The notes beneath the pieces were generated by a model. That model did not search any database, was not told where the DNA came from, and was given only the letters and a program-made list of their open reading frames with translations. From Tetrahymena thermophila SB210 (Eukaryota; Ciliophora; Oligohymenophorea; Hymenostomatida; Tetrahymenidae): a DNA stretch of 64,000 nt. Both the position numbers and the translations under genes were made by a program. Numbering within the stretch: the stretch's first letter is position 1; the number at the start of each line of letters is the position of its first letter. Location of the stretch: NCBI RefSeq assembly GCF_000189635.1, contig NW_002476188.1, positions 620,001 to 684,000 on the forward strand. Reading direction: 5' to 3'. This document shows positions 28,203 to 41,200 of this stretch, piece after piece.

Positions 28203-31200
28203 ATGAAAGTGTGTATTTATTTAAAAATAGTAACACTTTTATAGCTATCCTTTTCGTTATTAGCATGCCCAACTGGTTGTAATGTATGCAACAGTTAAAA
28301 TATCTGCCAGTAGTGTGAGCAAAATTTTTAATTAGACTAAAATTCAGGCGTTTGTATATTCTAAGGTTGCCAACCATAATTATACTTTTAAGATAAAAGT
28401 AATAATTAGCAAGGTGTTTGCTAAGCTATTTGCGATTAAGGATACCAAGGTGATAATTAAACAAATCTATGCGTCAGTCTGAATCAATGCTCTCTAACGT
28501 ATAGCGCATAAACAGGAATTAGTAAAGTGAATGAAGCAATTAAGTAGATATTACCCTACTAAGATGATTATTTTATCATAGTATACTCATCATATATCAG
28601 CATGCAGCTTAAATCAACAGGGGTTTTTATGCAAAGTATTCCTTTCTAGCAGAATATTGAATATGTAGAATATTTTCAAGGTAACTTTTACATATTTTAA
28701 AATGATAACAAAGTTGCAAAATGGAATTTATAGAATAACAGCACTCAATTATTTAGCTATGCCTTATAAGGAAATTTAGATTAGAGCACACAAATAATTT
28801 AACTTAACAAATAATATGCTATTGTTATTACTTTTGAAAGAAAAAAGTCAAAAATCTATGGCAGTTTATTACTTGATTTAATAGAGTAAAAATTTGTTTA
28901 ATACTCTTCAGTTATTTAATTAACTCAATAAAGTTTTGAATAATATTATTTTTTTAACGATTTAATTTATATTTCTTCACCTTCTGGAATTCAAATGCTA
29001 TAATTTTTTATAGATAAGGATAATAATTTGAATACACAGAGTTATTCAAACTAAAATTTGTGCCAAAATTTAAATTCAGTCAGCATTTAACAAGCATTAT
29101 CCCTAAATAATTTGTAAAACATTTTAATATTGAGCAAGCAAGCGCTTTATCTGGTTTTAGATTAAAATTCTTGCTAAGTATTTTCTATTCCTTAGCCATG
29201 TGCTTAAATTAAAATGGTGCCTTCTTCAACATCATAACCATAAAATTTCTACTTTTTATAGCTTTAGACAATGATTCTCGTTTTGGATAGTAAGTAAACC
29301 GAAATTGCATAAATAATAATCTAAAAAAATATTATTGATTTTCTTTTAATAACTACTTCTAGTTAAAATGTGATTTTATCCATCCTTGATAATTCATCTG
29401 ATCTGAGTTTTTTTAATTTCAATCTGATTAAATTTGAAAATCAGTTAGTATATTAAAAATAATTGAATAATTTCAATCCCACTAGTCTAAATCTTATAAA
29501 TTAACTTATTGATAGTAATAATTAGCCAATTCAAATTTAATTAATTGCTTATTCAAAGTAATTATAGTCCATAACATTGAACATAACTAATCAAAACTCT
29601 TTAACTATAACAAATCAGTACTACTTAAAGCCATTTTAAAGAAAATTTATTGATATGTAATCAGGCATCTAGTCAATGGATACAAATGATTCTAATAATC
29701 TTATAACTTCATGCTCAAGTAATGGGTAAATCATGACATGGAGCTACTCAACAATAACAAAACCTTAGCTCATCGATTAAACTTTCATAAAGAATCAAGG
29801 CTTATGCTAAACAGTATCATATCTAGTAAACAATTATGTTTTGATACTATTCTAAAATAGCATTATAGCTTTTGATGTTGTTTTTTCTAAAATTTTGTAT
29901 ACTTGGAGTTTCACTAATACACAATCAAAAATGAAAAACAAATTTATATTGCCATTAAATGGCAATTCATATCTCTTATATGATTCTTGCTTTAAAGCTT
30001 TTGATCAAAATTTTTCGCTGATATTTTAAGACTGTAGTTCATTCTTTGATGATGTTATAATGAAAGCAGTTTTAGATCTTAGTATGAATTTAGTTGTTTA
30101 AAAAGCGAACTCTTTTACAGTTTACTAATTATAAAATAACTAATTAAATCTTCTGGCCTCATATCCCAGCATACCTCAAATCTAAATTTGGAAGATAAGA
30201 AATTTCCCATAAAAATATCAATAAGCAAACAATATCATTTTCGAGATAGTTGCATTTTTTTCTGATTAATCATTTACAATATTTACAGAAAAATTAATTC
30301 CAATAATAACATACCAAAACGTCTTTCTCTCAGCAGCTGTTGATATAAGTTTTATGAATAATGACCCGGACGACAATTTATATGTTGTTGGAGGAAAAAA
30401 TAGCTAAAAAGGTTCTTCATTTCCATACCAATCCTTCGGCTTATTCAAGAACTACACAAATATGTTTTCAGTTGCTTAACAAAGTGGTTTAAGTAAAATA
30501 TTTCCTCTCTATAAAAGTGTAAACTAAAATAACAATAACATTGGCTATAGTATCTAATCAGTTGTCCTTTTGAGCTATTGTACTGTTGTAGCTACCTTTC
30601 ATTACAACATGCAGACTTAAAATAATTTTTATTATGCAAATTAAATAGACTATAATATATTTATGAACTCTTTCTCGTTAGTCAAATAAGATTAATTTTT
30701 CATATTTGGCGATACAGCGGGTTTAATGACAGTTGACGCAACAAGAAGATAAAAATATACTAATGTTTATAATATAAGCCCAAATGAAATATAATCAAAG
30801 GATTTTATTAAAGGAGTGTATTAAAGTTAAGTGCTACAAAAATACTTTATTATAAAATCCAATATTTAAGTGTACAGACTGTTAACCAATGAGTTTATTG
30901 AAGTATTAGAAGTTAAGAAGGATCCTAACTAATCTATTTAATATTTCATGATAGTAGAATAGTAAAATTCTATCATTTCCTTAAAATAAAATGTATTATT
31001 TGTTAAGAATTACTAGACAAATTAAATCTACTATTTCAACAGTTTCTCTACAATTACTAATTATTTGGTAGCTAATGATATTATTTATGTATATGGATCA
31101 ACTATTTCTATCTTACTTTTTGATTTGACATAAAAATGTACTTTAAAAGATCTAACTGATAACACTATCGTTCAGTAGTGTTCATTAAGCTCGATAGGAT

Positions 31201-34200
31201 TAGTTTGCAAAAAAGCTTCAGGAAATCTCAATGTTTTTGATGGGTAGAATCTTAGCCCTATAATTAATTTATCATAGCGCTTCTTAGATAATAACTATAA
31301 GTTTGTAATAGATAACACATATTAAAGAATAATAATGTATTCTTCTAATATTGAGGTATACAGCTTAACTGGAAATTTTCAAATGTACGTTTCCTCTGTC
31401 AATTTAGTAATTTAAGATATCCAGATATATACCAATGATATCGCTATCATGTCTGCAAGTAAATTATTATCAATATGTTATTATATTTTTTATATTAATT
31501 TAAAATTGAAATAATAAATTAGGTATATTTATCTATGATAGAAAAACTTTATAATACAGAGGAGTGATTCTTAGTCCAGGAGGGGCAGCTATTTTAAATA
31601 TGGGATATATCCCTGAATTAAATTAGATAATATTTTATACATCTTCTACAAGATATGCTTAGCTCTTTACTATTAGCTTAGACAATTTGCTTACAGTTAT
31701 GTAATACAAAAATTCTTTAACATAAAATAATCCATCATTAGTTTCAGGTTATGCCTATGATAAAGATTAAAATCTAATCCTTTTTTTAGATACATAAGGA
31801 AGTTTCTAAGCTTTAGATTACCTGGGTTAGGTTATTTAAAGAGCGGCTTTTAAGTTTGCTGAATATGACTAATACTCAGCGTATTCCTTTGTTGGGTTTT
31901 CATTAGATTTTTAAAATAATAACATGTTGATATATTCTTAAACTTAAGTTTTTTATCTTTGCCTTGCTGATTTTTTGAATTAAGCAATTTAATTTAGAAC
32001 TAACAAGAAATAACTATTTGCTTAAATTGCAGATAAAAGTTATTATGGTTAAGGTTCAAATAGCATTGCCTTTTTAACAGCAGGAGATTTAGGTATCCTT
32101 TACAAGTACTAAAATTCTTTATTTGAATACTTTTACTAAGTTAATGAAGAAATTCAAAGCATAATATATAATTCAAACATCAAAACATTGATAATTGCTC
32201 TTTCTCAGTCATTTATTATTTTTAATTAATTTGATTAAGCATCTATGAGCAATTTTAATCAATTTTAAAATCAATAAAAGATAATTTCTTTAAATAGTCT
32301 TTTTTCTTAATTCATTTGTGAAGATATATATATGACTAAAGATAGATTGATAAACCACTATGATTTTGTTAATTAAGTTACTCTTGGTAACATACAATTT
32401 AAAGACCCTTAATCCTTAATAATCTAAAAAATATGCTCTAATGTTACCCCAAATGTATATTTGGGTTTAAATAATGGAGATGTTATCATATACAACAGAA
32501 ATACCTATTAGTAATCTACTATCAGCATAGTAACCAAATAATAAGGATAGTAGTATTCTAGCTTAGAAATAGGATTTTTAAAAGAAACATCCACATATTT
32601 ATGGGTTTGCTTTAGTAATTCACAAGGAATTTTTAGAATCAATCTTTAGAATTAAAATTTCGAATAAATCATTTAATTTGACTCTCTGAATTCTTATAGG
32701 CCATTCAAATAGTTAAACGTTATGCTTTTTGATGTTGATGAATAAAACACTAGGATATTTTTAAATTTCTTGGGAGAAAAACTTCTTAGAGTGTTTGATT
32801 TTTCTGGTAAGTTTATCTAATAGCTTTCTTTACCAGACATAATGTATAACACTCTACAAATTAATTAGTCTCATTTGCTAGTTTATAATATCTTTCATGT
32901 CATGATATATGAAAGAAATACTCTTAAATACATCTAAAGAGTAAGAAGAAACAATCGTGTTGACATTTTAGTTGATGTAATAGAAATAAATAGTTAATAC
33001 TTAGTCCTTTTAAGTTAAGATAAATATGAAATATTTTAAATAATGCAAAATTCGATTGAAGCTATTTTAATGGATCAAGTGGTTTTGTAAGATCCGATAT
33101 TTATGGCTTATGCAATAAGCAGTGGAGATAATAGTATTACAGATTAAATCATGTAAATTTTGTTATTCTCATCGGATCAAATAACCGAAAAGAAATATAA
33201 CCTAAATTATGAGAGCAATTAAAATTTCAATAAAATTTGTAGTATGCAAGTTTCTGTTAGTCAATTTTATGATATTTCATTTTCGATGAGCAAAATCAAG
33301 CCTGTGTCATATCCTGACTCAACTTAGGCTTCTATGATTCCAGTAGCAGACTCAAGTTTAAACAATTATTGGAATATTCAATTAAGTGGAAATGATTTAA
33401 GGAGTATTAATTTCCAAAGCACTCTTAATAGTTTTACTCAAGTCTGTCCTGTAAAAGATTCTTAAATGTCAAATAGTTAAACATTTTATCCTCTTCAAAT
33501 ATATTAAGATTCATTTATGGCATATACAAAACAAGTTGTACAAATAAGAGATTTCAGTTTCAACTTCTCAGACAATTTATCATCTATTAGTTTTTTCAAT
33601 AGTTCTACAAATATAATTTTTGAAAATATTTAAATTAAAAATTAAGCTATTGGCAATATTACATTTTAATTTTCTAACATGAATCGCGTTACTCTTAACT
33701 AAATTAATTTGAGTAATCTACAAAGGAAATACAATTAAAATAGTACTCGAGCTTAATGGTTCTTCGCCTTTTAAAATGTGAACGAAGTCAATATCTATAA
33801 TTTAATCTTAGATAATAGCAACTTGGAGAGCTTGAGCTTTAATGGTTTGATATCAGCGTTTAATGTTAAAAACATTACAATTTCGAACTTGACTGTTTAA
33901 AACTCAAATATTTATGCTTTAATTGATATCTATAAAGTTTAAAATTTTGAAATTCATAATTTATAGATAATCAATTGTAAATAAGCTTCAAACGATTAGA
34001 ACAGATATGTCCTAAGTATCACAGGAGTAACAAGCTCAATTCTTTCAAAAGTATTAATTACTTAGAATTCTAATTTACAATTTATTTATGCAACGAACAA
34101 ATTTAGAGATAATGGAATCTCATATTTTCTTGAGACTGATAACTTAAATGTCAATAACTTAAATATTACATCAAATTTAATATCTTCCTCCAATAGTTTA

Positions 34201-37200
34201 TCTTTAGTTTCTGTTTAAAGCTCATTTTGCACATTTAATAGTGTCACTTACTAAAATAACTAAGGAAATTTTTTGATAACATTATCTTAAAGCTTATTAA
34301 TTTAAAACAGCTTGTTTTAATATAATTAATGCTTAAACGGGGGAGCACTTTCTATAAGTGAAAGCTCTAACTAAATATAAATACACAATAGTACTTTTTA
34401 ATTTAATTAAGCTTTTGCTAGTGGCGGGGCTATTTATTTCGAAAATGTTGGAGCATAAATATAAATGGATAGATTAGTTAAAATAACTTAAAATTAAGCT
34501 TTAATAGGTGGAGGAGTTAGACTTTACAATAATTAGCCAAATCTGCCTTAATAACTTAATTTTAATTACAAAGCCATTATATTTGATAATAATGCATAAC
34601 TCTATGGAAAAAACGTAGGAATTTTCTTACAAAATACAATCGTCGGAGTTATTCAAAGTAATTTAACTTAGGCTACTGATAGCAGCTCTACTGAATCAAC
34701 TATAGTAGACTATCTTATCATTTAAAACTAAGATATGAGTATATCTGATTAACAGAAATATTAATAAATACTTAAAGTATTTAATTTTAAAAGCGGTGGT
34801 ATGCTAAATCTTCTTGTGAAATTAGTTGATTCTGAAGGTACATTTATGAAATTTTCTGCCTAAAAATATTAATCTCAACAATACCCTGATACAATCTAAA
34901 CTGAATTGAGCTAGATAAATTTCAAAATACAAACAATTACAAATAATTAAGAAGTATTGATTAATGGAAGAAATATTATTACCTCCTCAGATTTTGATGA
35001 TATTTAAAATCAATTTATATTTTCTTAAATTTAAATTTCAAGCATGCCAAATTAGACAACAAGTTTATAAATTGTGCCTACTTATACACCTGATAATATA
35101 AATGTACTCCCTACTTAAATGGAGTTAAATATGAGAATTTGCTATCCCGGTGAAGTAGTTAAACAGATATAAAATAATCTATACACATGTTATTCTTGCC
35201 CTATAGGATAATATTCGTTGTCAGATCCTACAAAGGATCAATTTTGGTAGGATAATATATAGAAGACTAGCGATAGTCATTCAAATGACCAATCATAAGC
35301 TTATTAATCTGAATGCTAAAAGTGCCCAGAGTCAGCTCTTGAATGCTAAAACAACACAATAATTTTAAAAACAGGTTACTGGAGAACTAATAAAATATCT
35401 ACTGATATTGTAGAGTGCTCTACCTAATTTAATGCTTGTGACGAATAAGATAGTACAAATAAATAAGGTTGTCTGAGAGGTTATATGGGTCCTATCTGTA
35501 AAGTATGTGATATAGGTGGTTAGATATGGGAAGGTGAAAGATTTTCCACATCTTACACAAACTAAATGAAATGTGATGTATGCAGCGATGAAAGCTATCA
35601 AATTTTTTTTACCATATTAGCAATAGTTATCTTAATAATTTATTTCATTTTCAGCACTTTAATGTTTTTTAATTCTTTTGTTCACTCTTGCCTCTGCTAT
35701 TACATTAGAATATTAAAAATTATACCTATCTCAAGATATTCTATCTTAGATTAGTCAAGTTTTTACATGAAGATATTAGTTAATTATATTTAAATATCTT
35801 CTGTTTTGAATTCTTAGCAGGTGAGCTTTTTCCCAAGTTTCCTCTTTTCTGTTACAAACTATGCTGCTGATCCAAATTCATAAGTGATAGTAAGTGTTAA
35901 TTGCTTATTTAGCAAACACTTAATCTAATTATATGGTTAAGCTCACATTATATAAGTGTTGCAAGCATTTTTACCTTTAGGATTATTTTTTGTTTCACTA
36001 TTAATCATAGCTTTCTGTGAAAAATTAAAGCTCTTTGGTGTGAAAAGGTTCCACAAATTCACTCTCATTAATTTTATTTTTATATTTTTTTAGCCTGATT
36101 AAATAAATTTCTTTTCCAAGCAGCTAAATTGTACTCAAATAGGGTCTGAATTATATGTTACTTCTGATTTGACTATAAAATGTAATGATCCTAACTATAC
36201 ATCATTCACATTTCCCCTATCTATTCCTTTAATAATAATTTGGAGTTTGTTCCCATTTATAATATTTAAGTGTTTATAGAAACGATCTTCTAAACTTTTT
36301 TCCTGCTTTACCCTTTATTATTTTGGATATTACTATTAAGAATACTATGAAAAGCGCTATTATTGGGAATTTATAAGAATTTACTTAAGGGTTATAATTG
36401 TTGTTGCTTTTACACTCACCTCACAATATCAATTTATTAGCTACTAAGTTGTAGTTTTCATACTGTTCATTTATATTAAAATTACTATATACTTTAATCC
36501 TATAAGAAATCGTATTTTGTAAAGGTTTGACTTTTACTGCTACTTTATTATCATGGTGAATTCTTTGTTATCGACAATAAATATCCAAATGAACTCATAT
36601 GCAATCAAAGGACTGATATATTGTCTGCACTTTATGTTCATATTTAAAATTATTCTAGCAATTGCTTTTTTCAAATTAAGTAATCCTTTAACTTATGTTG
36701 GTAGGACGTTTAGTAAGATTCTTTTTTATATCCTACCTAGTTCTATCTGTAAAAAATATTTAAAAACACAAAATACAAAATGGAAAACTTTCATTCATTG
36801 GAGGAAATTGCAAAAAAATTTAAATATTTTAGTGAAGATGAAAGCTTTTTAAAAAGTTACAAACGAAAATCCCTAACTACTTTTAAGCTCTGTTAACTTA
36901 TTAAATTGTATGAATTTTTAATATTTAATAATTTAATAAATTTATTTATTTTTTTTAACATAAAAAGCTACCCAATAACAAAACCGAAAGAAAAGTGATT
37001 TAATGAAGGTAAATCTTTTGAGTAATTATGTTTCTTCACTATTAGAAACACCAAAATCTAGAGATTCAAATATTGGTAATTTTATTTATTTAGTTTATTT
37101 CATTAATAAAAAATTTTTTATATAGAAATAAATTCTGCTAGGCTGTAATAAGCACAGAGTGAAGAATAGAAAATTAACGAAGCTAAAAATAATGCTAAAA

Positions 37201-37379
37201 GTATTTTTGGACTTTAATACTAAGAAGAATGTAATTCTCCAATAGATGAATAAGATTAATCATCACCTTTTAGTCAAAACAAAAACTTAAGAAAGACTTT
37301 AGAAATAAATTATGAAACCTAATTCAAGCTTTTAGATAGTATCAAAATGAAATAAAAGAAAGTTAAAGAATCATAATGA
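28203..37379 (+). CDS. Giant Cys-rich / beta-propeller-like / beta-helix multi-membrane protein (about 3000 aa)
   Basis: Four exons: 28203-31458, 31523-36907, 36968-37075, 37126-37379; 3001 codons ending TGA. The start ATG opens a clear signal peptide (MKVCIYLKIVTLLQLSFSLL). Residues about 22-110 are Cys-rich with furin/EGF-like spacing. Then come about 1600 residues of short beta-strand patterns recalling WD or PQQ propellers. Residues about 1770-2200 have N/S-rich rungs with GGALSI, GGAIYF and GGGVRLY turns, typical of a right-handed beta-helix (pectin-lyase-like or Pmp-like). A second Cys-rich block (CYSCPIGQYS, CQKCPES, GYMGPICKVC) precedes seven or eight membrane helices from residue about 2440, then a Lys/Gln-rich cytosolic tail. 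The layout is known from large ciliate surface proteins; ligand unknown. Intron 31459-31522 is required because TGA follows otherwise. Intron 36908-36967 (60 bases) is in frame and could be retained. Confidence 0.85.
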
Positions 37380-38222
37380 TTTCTTCTATATGTTGAGTTA
37401 GAGATTTTATAAAAATCCTATATTTATAATTTAATATGATTTAATATAAATCTTAATATTATATAAAACAAAAAATAAGATTGTAATACTTAGCTTTAAA
37501 ATTTATTTTTTATTTGTTATTTTAAAAGTAAGTCAAATAATAATTTTATACTTATCATTTTTACTTCAGTTATTACTCAGTCTAATATTTATTATAAAAA
37601 TAAAAATTTTAATTTTCTTTAAAGAAATATTTGTTAAGAGAAATTCATGATAAAGAACTAAAATTATAAGAACCATAGCATTTCTCAAATATATTTTGAA
37701 TTAATTAAAATCAATATAAATTTTATTAGTACTAATTTTTGTTAATTTTAAAATAAAAGCATTATTATTTTTACTAGAAAGTATTTTAACTTATATTTTA
37801 TTTGATCATATAAAAAATATTTTTTGCAATAACGTAATCTCTCCATATCTTTATTGCTATTGATTGATCGCAAGGTAACCAAATAATTAAATTTAAACCA
37901 AAACTCAAATTTTAAAATTTCCATTTAGTATTATTTCATGTAACATCTCGTTTACAGTAAATTTGTATACACTTTTAATACATTTAAAACCTCTAAATTA
38001 TTTTTGGAATTGTGAATTACTAATTAACATTTTTGAAAAAATTCAGTAATTAATTTTATAATAAAGGCTCCAATTAATGATATATACTATTTTTTTAAAT
38101 AAATGGATATTTTGTATTAAATTTTTCAAAATAACTATAAGATCACAAAATATAAAATGAATATATAAAATAGCTTAATCTACAATAAAATTTAATAATT
38201 TAGATAATAATTATAAGGTATT
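37380..38222. other. Tail-to-tail spacer between the giant gene and gene B
   Basis: About 840 bases of A/T-rich DNA between converging stop codons; nothing else recognised. Confidence 0.6.
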
Positions 38223-41200
38223 TCATACCTATGAGTAATTGCTATATAGATCATACTTTAAATATATTAGTCTCAAACTTGTGCTGAATGTTCTTTCAAA
38301 TGATATGGTTTAAATAGGAAGCAAAAACAATGACTGCTTCAAGAGAAAGAATTAATTTTTTATTTTAACTTTAATATAAATCATAATTATTAAATTAGCT
38401 CCTATAGAGAATATACCAAAAATTAAAATAATTGATAGTAAATATTGCCATGAAGAGTCACATAAGTCTTCAATACCTTTAAAAAGCAAATCACTAGCAT
38501 AATTTAATACCCTGGAGCAAAAAAGACTTATTTCAAACACCTCCAGTTTTTATTTTGACCGCTTCTCAAAATTAGTTTAATCTCTGTCACTCTAAAAAAT
38601 ATTAATTTAAAAATTATTTTCAAAGATGCTTTTAAAAATAAATAAATTACTTTTATATCATTGATGAATTAGATCAGAGATGCTGATAGTCCTTGTTTTA
38701 ATATGCCTCCGCTTGCAATATTGCAAACCTCCAGCTCTATACCATCAAGATGCATAATTTAGCTACATAGGTCATATGAGTTTGCAGCATTTAAAAATTT
38801 AATAAACTCTTTATTTTTAAATGGGCCTAAATCATTTATTTAAATCACCTAGTTAGTAATAAAAGATCTGAAAAGAATAACTTTTTCATCAAACTCATTT
38901 CTCATCAAAATAGTATCATTTTAGTTAAAGTAGCTAAACCAGTGAATATTAATTGCATTTGCCAAATCTATATAACCTGACAATCTTGAAGCTAAATTAG
39001 AAGAGTCTTAAAAGTATGAAAATTTTTCTGCACTACTAATATAGCTATCAATAAATGATTTTTTGATAAAAGATATTGATAGAGCATTACTAATTATAAC
39101 ACCTAAATTTATTTATTAAATAATATTTATTAATACTAGGAAAAAATCAAATTTAATTTTTTTACCTAAAAACATGATGAAAAATAAAACTAATAGTTTG
39201 CGTGAGTAAAACTATGGAATAGGAATTTCGATTTTATTCGACTAATTTATCCCCTTTCTAGATTTGAACTTGCTCTTCATCTTTTCTTTTGTTTATTCTT
39301 AAATATAAAGCATTTCATCATATTAATAGAGATTAAAATGATAATCTGAAAAAGGGTCTATATTCTAATCTAAGTTAACTTGATTTAATTTTTCTTTAGT
39401 GGATTACAGTTCTAAGTTAATCCAAATAGCATCATTAAAATGGAATAAATTAAAAATGCTTTTTTTGATAGCCTGAAATTATATGAAATAAACAAAACAT
39501 ACTATTATTAAAAGTGATAGTATAATTGAAGAAATAATTAAATAAACATTCACACTTATCAAACTTGATTATGAAATCTTTTAAAGAACTTAAATTAGAT
39601 TTTAGCTTAGCTAGCTAAAGATGTTTGTTATCTTAAGCATATTCATTTACAAAAATGAGTAATCCTATTTTAAAAAAGTAATTAAGTTAATTATTTGTTT
39701 GTTTATTTATTTATTAATTATTAAATTACATAATAATATCCTTTGTTATCTAGGTAGTTATTTTCCCAGTCATATGTCTTTAAAAAGCTAAATGTTTTTA
39801 ACATTTAAACTACAATAAATCTTTTATTTAAAAAATTAATTTAATGAAATGAATCAAAACATTTATAGTGAAATTATTTTCTAAAACTCTAAAACTAAAG
39901 GATAGTTTTTATACAATTACCCTAAACCCTTAACACAAAATCATTAATATTATTTAAATTTTTAAATATTTCAGATTTTTTAATAATGTATTTCAATCAA
40001 AAAATAAATTTTATTTTTATTTTTAATATTGAGAGAATATGGTAGTTTAATTGAAATATTGTTATTAAAAATTTACCTATTTGTAGAATTAAAATTGTTA
40101 TATCCATAATTTCCATCATTTTCTCTAAATTCTGATACCTAACCTAGAAAATCAATGAAATCTTATTGGGAGTTGTCCATAGAATATTCAAATTATTACA
40201 ATCTATCGTATGTGTAGTTGATATTAGATCTTATCAATTTAAAGTAATTTTAGTAAAAATCCAGTTCAGATTAAGGTATCCCATCTAATTATCCCAAAAA
40301 GTAATCTTCCATATTTATAAATCCTTTCCATAAAGTTCCGAAACCTTCATCAATCGGACTTAGGAATTAGCTTTGGAGTTAGATCAAATTAAGTTTATGC
40401 TACAGCCCAAAAATAGAATCTCTTAAATAAAAAGTAAGGCCGATTACTTAAATAACAGAGAGTATGATTTGCATAAGATTTGTAGCTGAGAGTATTTTCA
40501 ATGAATTTGGAAGTTTCTTACTTTAAGTAAATTCATGCATACTTTTGTAATTGTTAAAGTACATATATTTACCCTTGACGTTAGAGCTTGTGTTGTTGTG
40601 ATTAATTCTTTTCATATATTCTCTCTCAAATTACTATTAAGAGACTAAGCTTGTTTATATCGTTTTTACTTTTTTCTTAAAACTTTTCATTTTTTAAAAG
40701 TCATTTTGAACTTCATTTTCTTCCTAATCACTTTCACTACTTTTTTATTCTTTCAGCATTCTGTTAGTTTGCAATTAATTATTTAAATCGTTGTTCAAAT
40801 TAATAAAATAATTGCCATGTTGCTATTCATAGTTTTTAATTAGGTTGTAAAAATTCTGTTCCTAAGTAATAGAGAACGAATCGCCAGGAATCTGTATATT
40901 CATTCTCGAAGATTACTGCTGATCATCGTTATTATAAATTTGGCTAATTGAATTATTATTATTAATTTAATTATTATATGGATTTTAATAACTTGAAGGG
41001 CTAAAAACTTATATCTAATTGCTTAGCTACTTTGCACTGTTCTCTTACCTAGCATTGTAATGATTAGTGGACTAGTCATCTAAACCTCTCAATTCATTAA
41101 AAAAAGTTAAGGAATAGCTACTTTAATTATTCTAATCAAACATAAATCCAGAACGAGAAGAGTTTATATATGAATTATGTCTATTAGCCATTTTTCTTAA

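Noticed and set aside
28111-28377. Minus-strand frame of 88 codons
   Set aside because: Antisense to the signal peptide and first Cys-rich block of the giant gene.
37003-37379. Separate small gene of 108 residues
   Set aside because: Its ATG is in the same frame as the giant gene and is preceded by open frame and a plausible intron, so it is better read as the tail of that protein. A separate transcript is not excluded.
39919-39931. CCCTAAACCC-like string resembling a telomere unit
   Set aside because: A single copy, inside an intron of gene B, and not the CCCCAA repeat of Tetrahymena.
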